Notes: generated from the sequence alone by a model not told the origin. DNA of 64,000 nt from Enterobacter soli ATCC BAA-2102 (GCF_001654845.1 NZ_LXES01000038.1:62001-126000); one strand, 5' to 3'. Counted from the first letter of the stretch, positions 16,973-27,288 are shown. Numbers and translations are program-made.

Positions 16973-18631
16973 ATGCTTCTCGAACGTGTGGAGATTGTGG
17001 GATTTCGCGGTATTAACCGCCTGTCGCTGACGCTTGAGCAGAACAACGTTCTGATCGGGGAGAACGCCTGGGGTAAGTCCAGCCTGCTGGATGCGCTTAC
17101 GTTGCTGCTGTCACCGGAAGATGATCTGTACCACTTTGTGCATGATGACTTCTGGTTTCCGCCGGGCGACGTGATGGGGCGTGAAAAACATCTGCATATT
17201 ATTCTGACGTTTCGCGAGTCTGAACCAGGTCGACACCGTGTGCGCCGCTTCCGCCCGATGTCACCGTGTTGGGTTCCTTGCGACGATGACTTCCACCGTA
17301 TTTTCTACCGCCTGGAAGGCGAGTTGGGCGAAAACGACAGCGTGTTAACCCTGCGAGAATTCCTTGATGGAAAAGGCAACCCCATTCCGCTGGACAATAT
17401 CGACGAACTGGCCCGCCACCTTATTCGCCTGACCCCGGTGCTGCGTTTGCGTGATGCGCGATTTATGCGCCGTATCCGTAACGGCACCGTACCGAATATG
17501 CCGGAAGCGGAAGTCACCGCACGCGAACTGGATTTTCTGGCGCGCGAACTGGTTTCCCGCCCGCAAAATTTAACCGACGGTCAGATCCGCCAGGGGCTCT
17601 CGGCGATGGTACAGCTGCTGGAACACTACTTTTCCGAGCAGGGGACATCGCAATCCCGCAACCGCCTGATGCGTCGCCGCTCTCATGATGAACAGCGAAG
17701 CTGGCGGTATCTCGACATCATCAACCGGATGATCGACAAACCCGGCGGGCGCAGCCACCGGGTGATCCTGCTGGGGCTGTTTTCCACACTGTTGCAGGCG
17801 AAGGGGACTGTCCGGCTGGACAGGGACGCCCGCCCGTTACTACTGGTGGAAGATCCTGAAACCCGTCTGCATCCCATTATGCTTTCCGTTGCCTGGCATT
17901 TGCTGAATCTGCTGCCGTTGCAACGCATAACGACCACCAACTCCGGGGAACTGCTGTCGCTCACCCCCGTTGAGTATGTTTGCCGTCTGGTGCGTGAATC
18001 CTCACGCGTTTCTGCTTACCGGTTAGGGCCGGGTGGCTTAAATGCGGAAGATGGCCGCCGCATCGCATTCCATATCCGTTTTAATCGCGCTTCGTCGCTC
18101 TTTGCACGCTGCTGGCTGCTGGTGGAAGGGGAAACGGAGACCTGGGTCATTAACGAGCTGGCGCGCCAGTGTGGGCACCATTTCGATGCCGAAGGCATTA
18201 AGGTGATTGAGTTTGCCCAGTCGGGGCTAAAGCCACTCATCAAGTTTGCCCGTCGCATGGGAATTGAATGGTACGTTCTGGTGGACGGTGACGAAGCGGG
18301 GAAAAAATACGCCGCCACCGTTCGCAGCCTGCTGAATAACGAGCGGGAAGAAGAGCGTGACCATTTGACCATGCTTCCGGCCATGGATATGGAACACTTT
18401 ATGTATCGTCAGGGATTTGATGACGTTTTCCACCGCGTCGCCATGGTGCCGGTTGATGTACCAATGAATTTGCGCCGGGTGATCGCCAAGGCGATTCATC
18501 GTTCGTCAAAACCGGATTTAGCCATTGAAGTGGCGGCAGAGGCGGGAAGAAGGGGCGTGGAGTCGGTGCCGACGTTACTGCGGAAAATGTTCTCCCGCGT
18601 GCTGTGGCTGGCACGCGGGAGAGCTGATTAA
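16973..18631 (+). CDS. ybjD: OLD-family ATP-dependent nuclease YbjD
   Basis: The protein has 552 residues. The N-terminal SMC-like ATPase has Walker A GENAWGKS at 29-36 and Walker B LLLVEDPETRLHP near 289. A C-terminal TOPRIM nuclease domain has the acidic glutamate in LLVEGETE near 382-389 and the DxD-type pair in LVDGDEAG near 436. This is the domain order of class 2 OLD nucleases, which cut DNA with metal ions; the physiological role of YbjD is unknown. Related Old/GajA proteins act in phage defence, but this gene is part of the conserved backbone. It converges on ybjX with a 4-bp overlap of the stop codons. Confidence 0.9.
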   Translation: MLLERVEIVGFRGINRLSLTLEQNNVLIGENAWGKSSLLDALTLLLSPEDDLYHFVHDDFWFPPGDVMGREKHLHIILTFRESEPGRHRVRRFRPMSPCWVPCDDDFHRIFYRLEGELGENDSVLTLREFLDGKGNPIPLDNIDELARHLIRLTPVLRLRDARFMRRIRNGTVPNMPEAEVTARELDFLARELVSRPQNLTDGQIRQGLSAMVQLLEHYFSEQGTSQSRNRLMRRRSHDEQRSWRYLDIINRMIDKPGGRSHRVILLGLFSTLLQAKGTVRLDRDARPLLLVEDPETRLHPIMLSVAWHLLNLLPLQRITTTNSGELLSLTPVEYVCRLVRESSRVSAYRLGPGGLNAEDGRRIAFHIRFNRASSLFARCWLLVEGETETWVINELARQCGHHFDAEGIKVIEFAQSGLKPLIKFARRMGIEWYVLVDGDEAGKKYAATVRSLLNNEREEERDHLTMLPAMDMEHFMYRQGFDDVFHRVAMVPVDVPMNLRRVIAKAIHRSSKPDLAIEVAAEAGRRGVESVPTLLRKMFSRVLWLARGRAD

Positions 18632-19584
18632 CTGCGGGTTGCCTGGGTAACCTGCGCGATCAGGCTATCCAGCAATTCATAACGGCGGCGATACTCAGAG
18701 CGCTTTTTGCTTGCAATCTCTTCCATCGGTTTGCGCGGCATGGTGAGCGGCAGCGCGAAGTTGCCGTTATCACGTTGCTCACCGCCAATGGAAAGCCAGA
18801 AGCTGTCGTAATCTGCCAGCAGTTTGCCCTCTTTTTTCTTGCGATAACGCCAGCTTCGGTAGATGTGGGTGGCGTTACTCACCGCAACAATCTGCTCAAC
18901 CGGGAAGGCGGCTCCCAGCGTCATTGCGGCTTCGACCAGCAGACGTTTTGGGAACAGGCCGTGGCAGGCTTTCGTCGCGCCCTGGATCAGCTCGTGAGGA
19001 ACATGCGCTTTTGCACCCTGCAATCCGCCAATAAAGAGCGTGGATTTCCCTTCATACTGGCAAAGGGTAAAGGTCATCTCAGCCAGCACGGTGTTTTGAT
19101 GGTCGCAAAACGCCAGCGTCGCTTCACCTTCTTTATCAAGGAAGGCATCGGCGCACAGACGCACAGTAAATTGCTGTTCATCTTTGCCTGTTAAGGTCAG
19201 CAGCGTCGTACCCGGTTTAGACAAATAGCCATTCATCAGGGTTACCGGAAGATGACGGCTCATTGCCTGGTAGTGCCAGTTGATAGACTCCAGCGCGTGC
19301 TGGCGGGTCAAATTGACCGTCAGCCACGGGCGATGCAGACGACACGGCAGACCAGGCTGCACCTGTAGCATTTGCATTAAGCGGGGTTGTTTTGCCAGGT
19401 TTGCCAGCAGGCGCGCGGTACTGAATGGCGTTGCCAGCGAACGTAACATGAATTTACGTCGATAAGAGGGATTTTGCCATGCAAGCCCGGGCGTGAGATT
19501 GCCAGACGCAAGGCTTTTGAACAGCTGCCAGCCGGATTTGGGTTGCGGCTGATGTGAAAAGGGTGTGTCGACGATGGAAGACAT
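18628..19584 (-). CDS. ybjX: VirK/YbjX family protein (DUF535)
   Basis: This 318-residue protein matches YbjX/VirK in length and in conserved stretches (FIGGLQGAK, RLLVEAAMTLGAAF, ATHIYRSWRYRKKKEGKLLADYD). The biochemical role is unknown. Salmonella VirK contributes to late virulence and peptide resistance and is controlled by PhoP/PhoQ. There is no signal peptide. A PhoP-box-like direct repeat lies about 55 bp upstream. It is divergent from macA and its 3' end overlaps that of ybjD. Confidence 0.9.
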   Translation of the reverse strand: MSSIVDTPFSHQPQPKSGWQLFKSLASGNLTPGLAWQNPSYRRKFMLRSLATPFSTARLLANLAKQPRLMQMLQVQPGLPCRLHRPWLTVNLTRQHALESINWHYQAMSRHLPVTLMNGYLSKPGTTLLTLTGKDEQQFTVRLCADAFLDKEGEATLAFCDHQNTVLAEMTFTLCQYEGKSTLFIGGLQGAKAHVPHELIQGATKACHGLFPKRLLVEAAMTLGAAFPVEQIVAVSNATHIYRSWRYRKKKEGKLLADYDSFWLSIGGEQRDNGNFALPLTMPRKPMEEIASKKRSEYRRRYELLDSLIAQVTQATRS

Positions 19585-19632
19585 GATAGATCTCGCTTCT
19601 TTTGGCAGACCTTTATTTCAGCAGGAGGTATA

Positions 19633-19649
19633 TCAACATCTCGTAAACA
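19633..19649 (-). promoter_or_regulatory. PhoP-box-like direct repeat between ybjX and macA
   Basis: On the minus strand TGTTTA-CGAGA-TGTTGA matches the PhoP consensus of two (T/G)GTTTA hexamers spaced 5 bp apart in 11 of 12 positions. It lies in the 159-bp divergent region. PhoP activation of virK/ybjX and repression of macAB are reported for Salmonella, so one site could serve both genes. Confidence 0.45.
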
Positions 19650-19743
19650 AATTGTGACGATTCCAGGAAACAGGGGTTTCGTTGAGGAGTGGTTTAGTTA
19701 GAATCAACAGTTATGATTGCCAGAACATTTATTTGGAATATTT

Positions 19744-20859
19744 ATGAACCTCAAGGGAAAACGCAGAAAGCTGTTACTGCTGCTGGCGGTGGTCGTGTTA
19801 GTGGGCGGGTACTGGTTGTGGCAGGTGCTGAATGCGCCCGTGCCGCAATACCAGACGCTGATCGTACGTCCGGGTGAGCTGCAACAAAACGTCCTGGCGA
19901 CAGGCAAGCTGGATGCCCTGCGCAAGGTTGATGTCGGGGCTCAGGTCAGCGGTCAGTTGAAAACCCTGTCGGTTGAGATTGGCGACAAGGTGAAGAAAGG
20001 TCAGTTGCTGGGGGTTATTGATCCTGAGCAGGCGGAAAACCAGATCCGTGAAGTGGAAGCCACGCTAATGGAGCTGCGCGCCCAGCGTAGCCAGGCACAG
20101 GCGGAGCGTAATCTCGCCCAGGTGACGTTAACCCGTCAGCAGGCGCTGGCCAAAACACAGGCCATCTCGAAACAGGATCTGGACACCGCCGCGACCGAGC
20201 TTGCAGTCAAACAGGCGCAGATTGGCACCATTGACGCGCAAATCAAGCGCAATCAGGCCTCGCTGGATACGGCAAAAACCAACCTCGATTACACGAAAAT
20301 CGTGGCACCAATGGCCGGGGAAGTGACGCAAATCACCACCCTCCAGGGACAAACGGTGATCGCCGCGCAACAGGCACCGAATATCCTGACGCTGGCGGAT
20401 ATGAGTACCATGCTGGTTAAAGCACAGGTATCTGAAGCGGATGTTATCCATCTTAAGCCGGGACAAAATGCCTGGTTTACGGTGCTGGGTGACCCGCAAA
20501 CCCGCTATGAAGGCGTGCTGAAAGATATCCTGCCGACGCCGGAAAAAGTGAACGATGCCATCTTCTACTATGCCCGCTTTGAAGTGCCAAACCCGCAGGG
20601 TGTGCTGCGTCTGGATATGACCGCACAGGTACACATTCAACTGACCGGGGTGAAAAACGTGCTCACCATTCCGTTGTCTGCCCTGGGGGAATCGGCAGGC
20701 GACAGCCGCTATAAAATCAAAGTGCTGCGTGCCGGTGAAACCCGCGAACGTGAAGTCACGATTGGTGCACGCAATGACACCGATGTGGTGATTGCCAAAG
20801 GGCTGGAAGAGGGCGAAGAAGTGGTTATCAGCGAAAGCCATCCCGGAGCCGCTAAATGA
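19744..20859 (+). CDS. macA: MacA, periplasmic adaptor of the MacAB-TolC efflux pump
   Basis: The protein has 371 residues from the ATG at 19744; a TTG nine codons upstream is less likely. One N-terminal membrane helix ([17 protein letters not shown]) anchors it in the inner membrane. Then come a lipoyl half-motif ([19 protein letters not shown]), a long alpha-hairpin rich in Ala/Gln (about 95-170), the second lipoyl half and beta-barrel domains. It links the MacB transporter to TolC for export of macrolides, enterotoxin and other substrates. Its stop overlaps the macB start by 4 bp (ATGA). Confidence 0.95.
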   Translation: MNLKGKRRKLLLLLAVVVLVGGYWLWQVLNAPVPQYQTLIVRPGELQQNVLATGKLDALRKVDVGAQVSGQLKTLSVEIGDKVKKGQLLGVIDPEQAENQIREVEATLMELRAQRSQAQAERNLAQVTLTRQQALAKTQAISKQDLDTAATELAVKQAQIGTIDAQIKRNQASLDTAKTNLDYTKIVAPMAGEVTQITTLQGQTVIAAQQAPNILTLADMSTMLVKAQVSEADVIHLKPGQNAWFTVLGDPQTRYEGVLKDILPTPEKVNDAIFYYARFEVPNPQGVLRLDMTAQVHIQLTGVKNVLTIPLSALGESAGDSRYKIKVLRAGETREREVTIGARNDTDVVIAKGLEEGEEVVISESHPGAAK

Positions 20860-22796
20860 CGGCATTGCTGGAGCTGAACAACATTCACCGTAGCTATCCA
20901 TCAGGTGATGGGCCGGTTGATGTGTTAAAGGGGATCTCCCTGCGCGTGGAAGCGGGTGAAATGGTGGCGATTGTCGGGGCGTCTGGCTCCGGTAAATCCA
21001 CGCTCATGAACATCCTTGGTTGCCTGGATAAACCTACCCGCGGCACCTATCGCGTGGCGGGGACGGATGTCTCCACGCTGGATGGCGATGCGCTGGCGAA
21101 ACTTCGCCGTGAACACTTTGGGTTTATCTTCCAGCGTTATCATCTGCTTTCTCACCTGAGTGCGGCGCAGAACGTTGAAGTGCCTGCGGTTTATGCCGGC
21201 GTTGAGCGGAAAAAACGGCTGGAACGCGCGCAGGCGTTGCTGACGCGTCTTGGACTGGCGGAGCGTGTGGATTACCAGCCCTCACAGCTTTCAGGCGGCC
21301 AGCAGCAGCGTGTGAGTATTGCACGCGCGCTGATGAACGGCGGGCAGGTGATTCTGGCGGATGAACCGACCGGTGCGCTCGACAGCCATTCCGGCGAAGA
21401 GGTGATGGCGATCCTCCATCAGCTGCGTGACCAGGGGCATACGGTGATTATCGTCACCCACGATCCGCTGGTGGCGGCACAGGCGGAACGGATCATTGAG
21501 ATCCACGATGGCGAGCTGGTCAGCAACCCGCCTCCAAACCCGTCAAAGGCGGCAGCACCGAAAGAGGTATTGCCTGCGTCAGGCGGCTGGGGGCAGTTTG
21601 CCAGCGGTTTTCGCGAAGCCCTGACGATGGCCTGGCTGGCGATGGCGGCCAACAAGATGCGCACATTGCTCACCATGCTCGGCATCATCATCGGGATCGC
21701 CTCGGTGGTGTCGATTGTGGTGGTGGGTGATGCGGCAAAACAGATGGTGCTGGCAGATATCCGGGCGATAGGCACCAATACCATTGATGTCTATCCCGGC
21801 AAAGATTTTGGCGATGACGAGCCTCAGTATCAGCAGGCGCTGAAGTACGATGACTTAATGGCGATCCAAAAACAGCCGTGGGTTAACTCCGCCACGCCTG
21901 CGGTATCGCAAAATTTACGCCTGCGCTACGGCAATATCGACGTGGCGGCCAGTGCTAACGGCGTTAACGGTGACTATTTTAACGTGTACGGAATGACCTT
22001 CAGCGAAGGGGCAACCTTTAACGCGGAACAACTGGCTGGCCGGGCGCAGGTGGTTGTGCTGGACGCCAACTCGCGCAGGCAGCTTTTCCCGGATAAGACG
22101 AATGTTGTGGGTGAGGTTATCCTGGTAGGAAACATGCCTGCCACGGTCATCGGTGTGGCGGAAGAGAAACAGTCTATGTTTGGCAGCAGCAAGATTTTGC
22201 GCGTCTGGCTGCCCTACACCACGATTTCCGGGCGGATCATGGGGCAGTCGTGGCTGAACTCTATCACCGTGCGCGTGAAAGAGGGCTACGACAGCGCGCT
22301 TGCCGAACAGCAGCTTGAGCGTCTGCTGACGTTGCGCCACGGGAAGAAGGATTTCTTTACCTGGAACATGGACGGCCTGTTGAAAACGGCCGAAAAGACC
22401 ACACATACTCTTCAGCTGTTCCTGACGCTGGTCGCGGTGATTTCGCTGGTTGTGGGTGGCATCGGAGTGATGAATATCATGCTGGTGTCGGTGACAGAGC
22501 GCACACGAGAGATTGGCATTCGCATGGCGGTTGGGGCCAGGGCCAGCGATGTGCTGCAACAGTTTTTGATTGAAGCGGTGCTGGTGTGCCTGGTGGGGGG
22601 CGCGATGGGGATTGCCTTATCGATGATTATCGCCTTCACCTTAAAGCTCTTTTTACCCGGTTGGGAGATTGGCTTCTCGCCGGTGGCGATCCTCACGGCA
22701 TTTTTGTGTTCAACCTTTACCGGTATTTTGTTTGGCTGGCTGCCGGCGCGAAACGCAGCGCGGTTAGATCCGGTGGATGCGCTGGCTCGGGAATAG
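20856..22796 (+). CDS. macB: MacB, ABC-type efflux ATPase/permease
   Basis: The protein has 646 residues. The N-terminal ABC domain has Walker [10 protein letters not shown] at 41-49, signature LSGGQQQR near 145 and Walker [14 protein letters not shown] first membrane helix follows near 270 ([20 protein letters not shown]), then a large periplasmic domain and three C-terminal helices. MacB drives mechanotransmission-type export with MacA and TolC. The operon ends at a strong terminator shared with cspD. Confidence 0.96.
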   Translation: MTALLELNNIHRSYPSGDGPVDVLKGISLRVEAGEMVAIVGASGSGKSTLMNILGCLDKPTRGTYRVAGTDVSTLDGDALAKLRREHFGFIFQRYHLLSHLSAAQNVEVPAVYAGVERKKRLERAQALLTRLGLAERVDYQPSQLSGGQQQRVSIARALMNGGQVILADEPTGALDSHSGEEVMAILHQLRDQGHTVIIVTHDPLVAAQAERIIEIHDGELVSNPPPNPSKAAAPKEVLPASGGWGQFASGFREALTMAWLAMAANKMRTLLTMLGIIIGIASVVSIVVVGDAAKQMVLADIRAIGTNTIDVYPGKDFGDDEPQYQQALKYDDLMAIQKQPWVNSATPAVSQNLRLRYGNIDVAASANGVNGDYFNVYGMTFSEGATFNAEQLAGRAQVVVLDANSRRQLFPDKTNVVGEVILVGNMPATVIGVAEEKQSMFGSSKILRVWLPYTTISGRIMGQSWLNSITVRVKEGYDSALAEQQLERLLTLRHGKKDFFTWNMDGLLKTAEKTTHTLQLFLTLVAVISLVVGGIGVMNIMLVSVTERTREIGIRMAVGARASDVLQQFLIEAVLVCLVGGAMGIALSMIIAFTLKLFLPGWEIGFSPVAILTAFLCSTFTGILFGWLPARNAARLDPVDALARE

Positions 22797-22806
22797 CCCG
22801 AAAATA

Positions 22807-22835
22807 AAAATGCCAGCCGATCGGGCTGGCATTTT
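22807..22835. terminator. bidirectional terminator between macB and cspD
   Basis: AAAATGCCAGCC (22807-22818) pairs with GGCTGGCATTTT (22824-22835). Both flanks have A/T runs, so it serves the two convergent genes. Confidence 0.9.
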
Positions 22836-22866
22836 GCCTGCGGGATGTACACAATGAAACAGAGGG

Positions 22867-23088
22867 CTAAGCAACAACTTCTGCTTCGATGGGCACGATG
22901 ACGCTGGCATGATTGCCCTTCGGCCCCTGGTGTACATCGAACCGAACCGATTGTCCGGCTTTGAGCGTTCTGTAACCATCCATCTGAATGGTGGAATAGT
23001 GAGCGAAGATATCCTCGCCGCCGCCTTCGGGGCAGATAAACCCAAACCCTTTGGCGTTGTTGAACCACTTAACAGTACCCATTTCCAT
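22867..23088 (-). CDS. cspD: cold-shock-like protein CspD, inhibitor of DNA replication
   Basis: This 73-residue OB-fold protein carries both nucleic-acid motifs, KGFGFI (RNP1) and DIFAHY (RNP2). CspD differs from CspA by its C-terminal tail (VPIEAEVVA here). In E. coli it rises in stationary phase and on starvation, binds single-stranded DNA and blocks replication. It is divergent from clpS, as in E. coli. Confidence 0.95.
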   Translation of the reverse strand: MEMGTVKWFNNAKGFGFICPEGGGEDIFAHYSTIQMDGYRTLKAGQSVRFDVHQGPKGNHASVIVPIEAEVVA

Positions 23089-23355
23089 GCTTCGACATCC
23101 TTCGTAAATCTTATAAATTAAGATGGAATGAACCGGTGGTGGAGTGGGGGCTGTTCAAAACCTCGCCATCTCACGCCTGTACAATTTAGATAAACGAAAC
23201 AAGGCGTCAAGAGTTTGGCGTTGGAGTTGGGACAATAATCAACCAAAATTTGAAGCAGTTAACGCTATTGCAACAGTTTGTGACAGACATCGCGGATGAC
23301 AGTAATAGATGATTGTTATCTAACATCTGAGGTAGATTCATAGTGATTATGCAAA

Positions 23356-23676
23356 ATGGGTAAGACGAACGACTGGCTGGATTTTGACCAGCTGGCGGAA
23401 GACAAAGTGCGTGACGCGCTAAAACCGCCATCCATGTATAAAGTAATGTTAATGAACGATGATTACACGTCAATGGAATTTGTTATTGACGTGCTACAAA
23501 AGTTCTTTTCTTATGATGTAGAACGTGCAACGCAACTGATGCTTACCGTTCATTATCGTGGCAAAGCTATCTGCGGCATCTTTACCGCCGAAGTGGCAGA
23601 AACCAAAGTGGCGATGGTGAACGACTACGCGAGGGAGAACGAGCATCCGTTGCTGTGTACGCTGGAAAAGGCCTGA
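23356..23676 (+). CDS. clpS: ClpS, N-degron adaptor of ClpAP
   Basis: This 106-residue protein keeps the residues that bind N-terminal Leu/Phe/Tyr/Trp: N34, D35 and D36 in [10 protein letters not shown], and H66 in TVHYRGK. The flexible N-terminus (about 1-25) engages ClpA. ClpS delivers N-degron proteins to ClpAP and blocks SsrA-tagged substrates. clpA follows 27 bp downstream. aat, which makes N-degrons, lies 4 kb away. Confidence 0.96.
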   Translation: MGKTNDWLDFDQLAEDKVRDALKPPSMYKVMLMNDDYTSMEFVIDVLQKFFSYDVERATQLMLTVHYRGKAICGIFTAEVAETKVAMVNDYARENEHPLLCTLEKA

Positions 23677-23703
23677 TAAGGCATAAAATTGGGGGAGGTG
23701 CCT

Positions 23704-25983
23704 ATGCTCAATCAAGAACTGGAACTCAGTTTAAACATGGCTTTCGCCAGAGCGCGTGAGCACCGACATGAGTTTATGACCGTCGAGCATTTACTGCTCG
23801 CACTGCTTAGCAACCCATCCGCCCGCGAAGCGCTGGAAGCCTGCTCCGTGGATCTGGTGGCGCTACGTCAGGAACTCGAAGCCTTCATCGAACAAACCAC
23901 ACCGGTGCTGCCAGCCAGTGAAGAAGAGCGCGACACGCAGCCGACGCTTAGCTTCCAGCGGGTATTGCAGCGCGCGGTCTTCCACGTCCAGTCTTCCGGG
24001 CGTAGCGAAGTGACTGGCGCTAATGTGCTGGTTGCCATCTTTAGCGAGCAGGAGTCACAGGCTGCCTATCTGCTGCGCAAACACGAAGTCAGCCGACTCG
24101 ACGTGGTTAACTTTATCTCTCACGGAACGCGAAAAGACGAGCCTAACCAGGCATCGGATTCCAGCAATCAGGTCAATAACAATGAAGAGCAAGCAGGCGG
24201 GGAGGATCGTATGGAAAACTTCACCACCAACCTTAACCAGCTTGCTCGCGTTGGCGGTATCGACCCGCTGATTGGCCGCGATAAAGAGCTGGAGCGCGCG
24301 ATCCAGGTGCTGTGCCGTCGCCGCAAGAACAACCCGCTGCTGGTGGGTGAGTCTGGCGTGGGTAAAACTGCGATTGCCGAAGGTCTGGCCTGGCGTATTG
24401 TGCAGGGCGATGTGCCGGAAGTGATTGCCGATTGCACGATCTATTCGCTGGATATCGGTTCGCTGCTGGCGGGCACCAAATACCGTGGCGATTTCGAAAA
24501 ACGCTTCAAGGCGCTGTTAAAACAGCTTGAACAAGATACCAACAGCATTCTGTTTATCGATGAAATTCATACCATCATCGGTGCAGGTGCGGCCTCTGGT
24601 GGGCAGGTGGATGCTGCTAACCTGATCAAACCGCTGCTCTCCAGCGGCAAGATCCGCGTGATTGGCTCCACGACCTACCAGGAGTTCAGTAACATCTTTG
24701 AGAAAGACCGTGCGCTGGCGCGTCGCTTCCAGAAAATCGATGTGACTGAACCATCCGTCGAGGAAACGGTGCAGATCATCAACGGCCTGAAACCGAAGTA
24801 CGAAGCGCACCACGACGTGCGTTACACCGCGAAAGCGGTACGTGCGGCGGTAGAGCTGGCGGTGAAATACATCAACGATCGTCATTTGCCTGATAAGGCG
24901 ATCGATGTGATTGATGAGGCGGGTGCGCGTGCGCGCCTGATGCCAGCCAGCAAACGTAAGAAAACCGTTAACGTGGCGGATATTGAGTCTGTAGTCGCCC
25001 GTATCGCGCGTATCCCTGAGAAGAGCGTTTCTCAGAGCGACCGCGACACGCTGCGTACGCTCGGCAATCGCCTGAAAATGCTGGTCTTTGGTCAGGATAA
25101 AGCCATTGAGGCCTTAACTGAGGCTATCAAGATGGCCCGTGCCGGACTGGGGCATGACCATAAGCCTGTCGGTTCCTTCCTGTTCGCAGGCCCGACCGGT
25201 GTGGGGAAAACCGAGGTGACGGTTCAGCTTTCTAAAGCGCTGGGCATTGAGCTGCTGCGTTTTGACATGTCTGAGTACATGGAGCGTCACACTGTCAGTC
25301 GTCTGATTGGTGCGCCTCCGGGATATGTGGGCTTTGACCAGGGCGGCCTGCTCACCGATGCGGTCATTAAGCATCCGCACGCGGTACTGCTGCTTGATGA
25401 AATCGAGAAAGCGCACCCGGACGTGTTCAACATCCTGTTGCAGGTGATGGACAACGGTACGCTGACCGATAACAACGGGCGCAAGGCGGACTTCCGCAAC
25501 GTGGTGCTGGTGATGACCACCAACGCCGGGGTACGTGAAACCGAGCGTAAATCCATTGGGCTTATCCACCAGGATAACAGCACCGATGCGATGGAAGAGA
25601 TCAAGAAGATCTTTACGCCGGAATTCCGTAACCGTCTGGACAACATTATCTGGTTCGATCACCTGTCGACTGAGGTGATCCATCAGGTCGTGGATAAGTT
25701 CATCGTTGAGCTGCAGGTTCAGCTGGATCAGAAAGGCGTGTCGCTGGAAGTAAGCCAGGAGGCCCGCAACTGGCTGGCTGAGAAAGGCTACGACCGTGCG
25801 ATGGGAGCGCGTCCAATGGCGCGTGTGATTCAGGACAACCTGAAGAAACCGCTGGCGAATGAGCTGCTGTTTGGTTCACTGGTGGACGGCGGCCAGGTGA
25901 CGGTGGCGCTGGATCAGGCGAAGAATGAGCTGACGTACGATTTTCAGAGTGCGCAGAAGCATAAGCCTGAAGCGGCTCACTAA
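23704..25983 (+). CDS. clpA: ClpA, ATPase and unfoldase of the ClpAP protease
   Basis: The protein has 759 residues from the ATG at 23704 (MLNQELELS), preceded by GGGGGAGG; an in-frame TTG five codons earlier is rejected. The N-terminal Clp-N repeat domain (1-145) binds ClpS. AAA module 1 has Walker A GESGVGKT at 215-222. AAA module 2 has GPTGVGKT at 496-503. An IGL loop (KSIGLIHQD) docks ClpP. It forms a hexamer that unfolds substrates into ClpP. Confidence 0.97.
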   Translation: MLNQELELSLNMAFARAREHRHEFMTVEHLLLALLSNPSAREALEACSVDLVALRQELEAFIEQTTPVLPASEEERDTQPTLSFQRVLQRAVFHVQSSGRSEVTGANVLVAIFSEQESQAAYLLRKHEVSRLDVVNFISHGTRKDEPNQASDSSNQVNNNEEQAGGEDRMENFTTNLNQLARVGGIDPLIGRDKELERAIQVLCRRRKNNPLLVGESGVGKTAIAEGLAWRIVQGDVPEVIADCTIYSLDIGSLLAGTKYRGDFEKRFKALLKQLEQDTNSILFIDEIHTIIGAGAASGGQVDAANLIKPLLSSGKIRVIGSTTYQEFSNIFEKDRALARRFQKIDVTEPSVEETVQIINGLKPKYEAHHDVRYTAKAVRAAVELAVKYINDRHLPDKAIDVIDEAGARARLMPASKRKKTVNVADIESVVARIARIPEKSVSQSDRDTLRTLGNRLKMLVFGQDKAIEALTEAIKMARAGLGHDHKPVGSFLFAGPTGVGKTEVTVQLSKALGIELLRFDMSEYMERHTVSRLIGAPPGYVGFDQGGLLTDAVIKHPHAVLLLDEIEKAHPDVFNILLQVMDNGTLTDNNGRKADFRNVVLVMTTNAGVRETERKSIGLIHQDNSTDAMEEIKKIFTPEFRNRLDNIIWFDHLSTEVIHQVVDKFIVELQVQLDQKGVSLEVSQEARNWLAEKGYDRAMGARPMARVIQDNLKKPLANELLFGSLVDGGQVTVALDQAKNELTYDFQSAQKHKPEAAH

Positions 25984-26000
25984 ATTAAACGTTGAACTTA

Positions 26001-26028
26001 AAAACCGGGCATTTGCCCGGTTTTTTTA
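26001..26028 (+). terminator. intrinsic terminator of clpA
   Basis: AAAACCGGGC (26001-26010) and GCCCGGTTTT (26015-26024) form the stem and TTTT follows, 17 bp after the clpA stop. Confidence 0.92.
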
Positions 26029-26131
26029 TGCCAGCAAGGTAAAAGCAAAACGGCAACGGCGTTGTCGTTTTTAGTGTTTGTTCCTTCTCCTGGTGGGTTG
26101 AGGAATCCCCACAAAATACGAGCACGGACAG

Positions 26132-26490
26132 CTCCCTCTCCTTTTTGGGGAGAGGGCTGGGGTGAGGGGGAACATACGGCTGTGGTGGTTATTCCGTTCA
26201 CTTTATGTTCCTTGCTACTCTGTCACCACATTACCGGTGAACGTGCCAGGGTAGCTCACCGCCGCTACCCTGGCGACCCGGGCTCCCGGCAAGAAAATCG
26301 CCGCTTCGCGGTGACCCTCAGCGTTTGCTCCAGGCTAATCGGGGACGGGCGGATGAAACGTCCCTGTAAAGCCGCCCTCGCCGCGCATCCATGTGCGTCG
26401 CCCCGGCCTTCCGTAAACGCTTCGGCGATTTTCAGCCGGACCAGTGTGTCGCTGTTAGCCCATATTTCATTGGAAATAAGCCATCGCTGA
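26132..26490 (+). repeat. dispersed repeat, copy 2 (long form)
   Basis: Bases 26132-26300 match 2888-3056 with four mismatches, including the perfect hairpin GCCAGGGTAGC/GCTACCCTGGC at 26245-26274. This copy then has 116 bp absent from copy 1, bounded by CGCTTCG at 26302 and 26418. The shared tail resumes with TTCGGCGATTTTCAGC and fades by about 26490 (CATCGCTGAA occurs in both). Function unknown; it occupies the place where E. coli has serW. Confidence 0.85.
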
Positions 26491-26563
26491 AATTTTGCGA
26501 GGCGCTTTCCAGTTTCTCTCGATGATGATTGCTGGATAAATTTACAGTAATAAAATGGCGACG

Positions 26564-26599
26564 CACCTGCAAAATCAGGTGTCAGGATTGGCGTCCTGA
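26564..26599 (+). other. two tandem small hairpins upstream of the orphan gene
   Basis: CACCTG (26564-26569) pairs with CAGGTG (26576-26581). TCAGGA (26582-26587) pairs with TCCTGA (26594-26599). Both have 6-nt loops. They directly precede a GTG-started frame. The pattern reminds me of leaders in P4-like prophage regions, but I cannot verify this. Confidence 0.45.
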
Positions 26600-26605
26600 A
26601 AGTGT

Positions 26606-26815
26606 GTGAGCAGTATTATTGCTGCGGGCTTCGTTCGCCCTATGGAAAAGGGTATCATTCTGCATCTGGCGGGCGAATCGGAAGCTTCTTTTGAAGCGCC
26701 AGTAACACACACTGGTACGCCAATTCCTTTTCGTCCGCCGCCAGCGAATCTGGCGTTTCCAGCGGTGGTAAATTCAATGTGTGTGAAGGAATTACCCAAT
26801 GAATACAGAACATAA
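26606..26815 (+). CDS. possible 69-residue leader ORF before the orphan gene
   Basis: The frame runs from GTG at 26606 to TAA at 26813-26815 and overlaps the next gene's start by 17 bp, which would allow translational coupling. The peptide has stretches such as GFVRPMEKGIILHLAGESEAS and THTGTPIPFRPPP that look familiar from small phage or P4-type reading frames, but I cannot name it. There is no clear ribosome binding site. An open frame also exists on the other strand over the same bases, so coding is uncertain. Confidence 0.3.
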   Translation: MSSIIAAGFVRPMEKGIILHLAGESEASFEAPVTHTGTPIPFRPPPANLAFPAVVNSMCVKELPNEYRT

Positions 26816-27248
26816 TTTCTCCCAGCTCTACACCGAACTCTCCCTCAACCCCGATCTCACAACCCTTGCCGAGCGCTGCAAACTACTCACAGAAATTCTT
26901 CTGGACTGCAAATCACTTCCGCAGACTCAACCCGTTTGTCGTTGTCTGGGGGCGTACCTCGAGGAAGTCAAAACCGGACTCACAGAATCAATGCGTGATT
27001 TTCAGGTGGTGGAATTTGAGGCGGAAGAAGAACTGCCGGGCAAAAAAGAGTGGCTACTGGAAGATACGGAAACGAAGTGTGATTACTGCCGGGCTCTGAA
27101 TCATGTGCTGCTGATTTCGCATTTTGACCACGATATGTTGCCGTATCTGACGGGGTTGCTGCATGACATGGCGCATTCAATGGCCGGGGATTTAATCATG
27201 CCATTGCAGCCCAGGATGACAATACGTCTTCCCGTGCATCAACACTAA
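26799..27248 (+). CDS. orphan 149-residue protein of unknown function, possibly prophage-derived
   Basis: I do not recognise the family with certainty. The protein is acidic in its middle (VVEFEAEEELPG) and mostly helical. It has six cysteines, including a CRC triplet near 48-50 and a CDYC pair near 94-97 that could bind metal. AGGAA lies about 9 nt before the ATG and a terminator follows. The upstream hairpins and the place between clpA and infA, where E. coli carries tRNA gene serW (a known island target), suggest a leftover of an integrated element. A regulator or small phage accessory protein would fit the size, but nothing in the sequence proves it. Confidence 0.6.
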   Translation: MNTEHNFSQLYTELSLNPDLTTLAERCKLLTEILLDCKSLPQTQPVCRCLGAYLEEVKTGLTESMRDFQVVEFEAEEELPGKKEWLLEDTETKCDYCRALNHVLLISHFDHDMLPYLTGLLHDMAHSMAGDLIMPLQPRMTIRLPVHQH

Positions 27249-27260
27249 GTTCATTAAATA

Positions 27261-27288
27261 AAAAAGGCCGGGATTACCCGACCTTTTA
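27261..27288. terminator. bidirectional terminator between the orphan gene and infA
   Basis: AAAAAGGCCGGG and CCCGACCTTTT enclose ATTA with one C-A mismatch. Poly-A on the left and TTTT on the right suit both strands, so it can end infA from the other side. Confidence 0.85.

Noticed and set aside
16973..18631. ybjD as part of an acquired phage-defence island (OLD nuclease)
   Set aside because: It lies in the conserved aqpZ-ybjX order with normal base composition; no partner helicase gene such as gajB is present.
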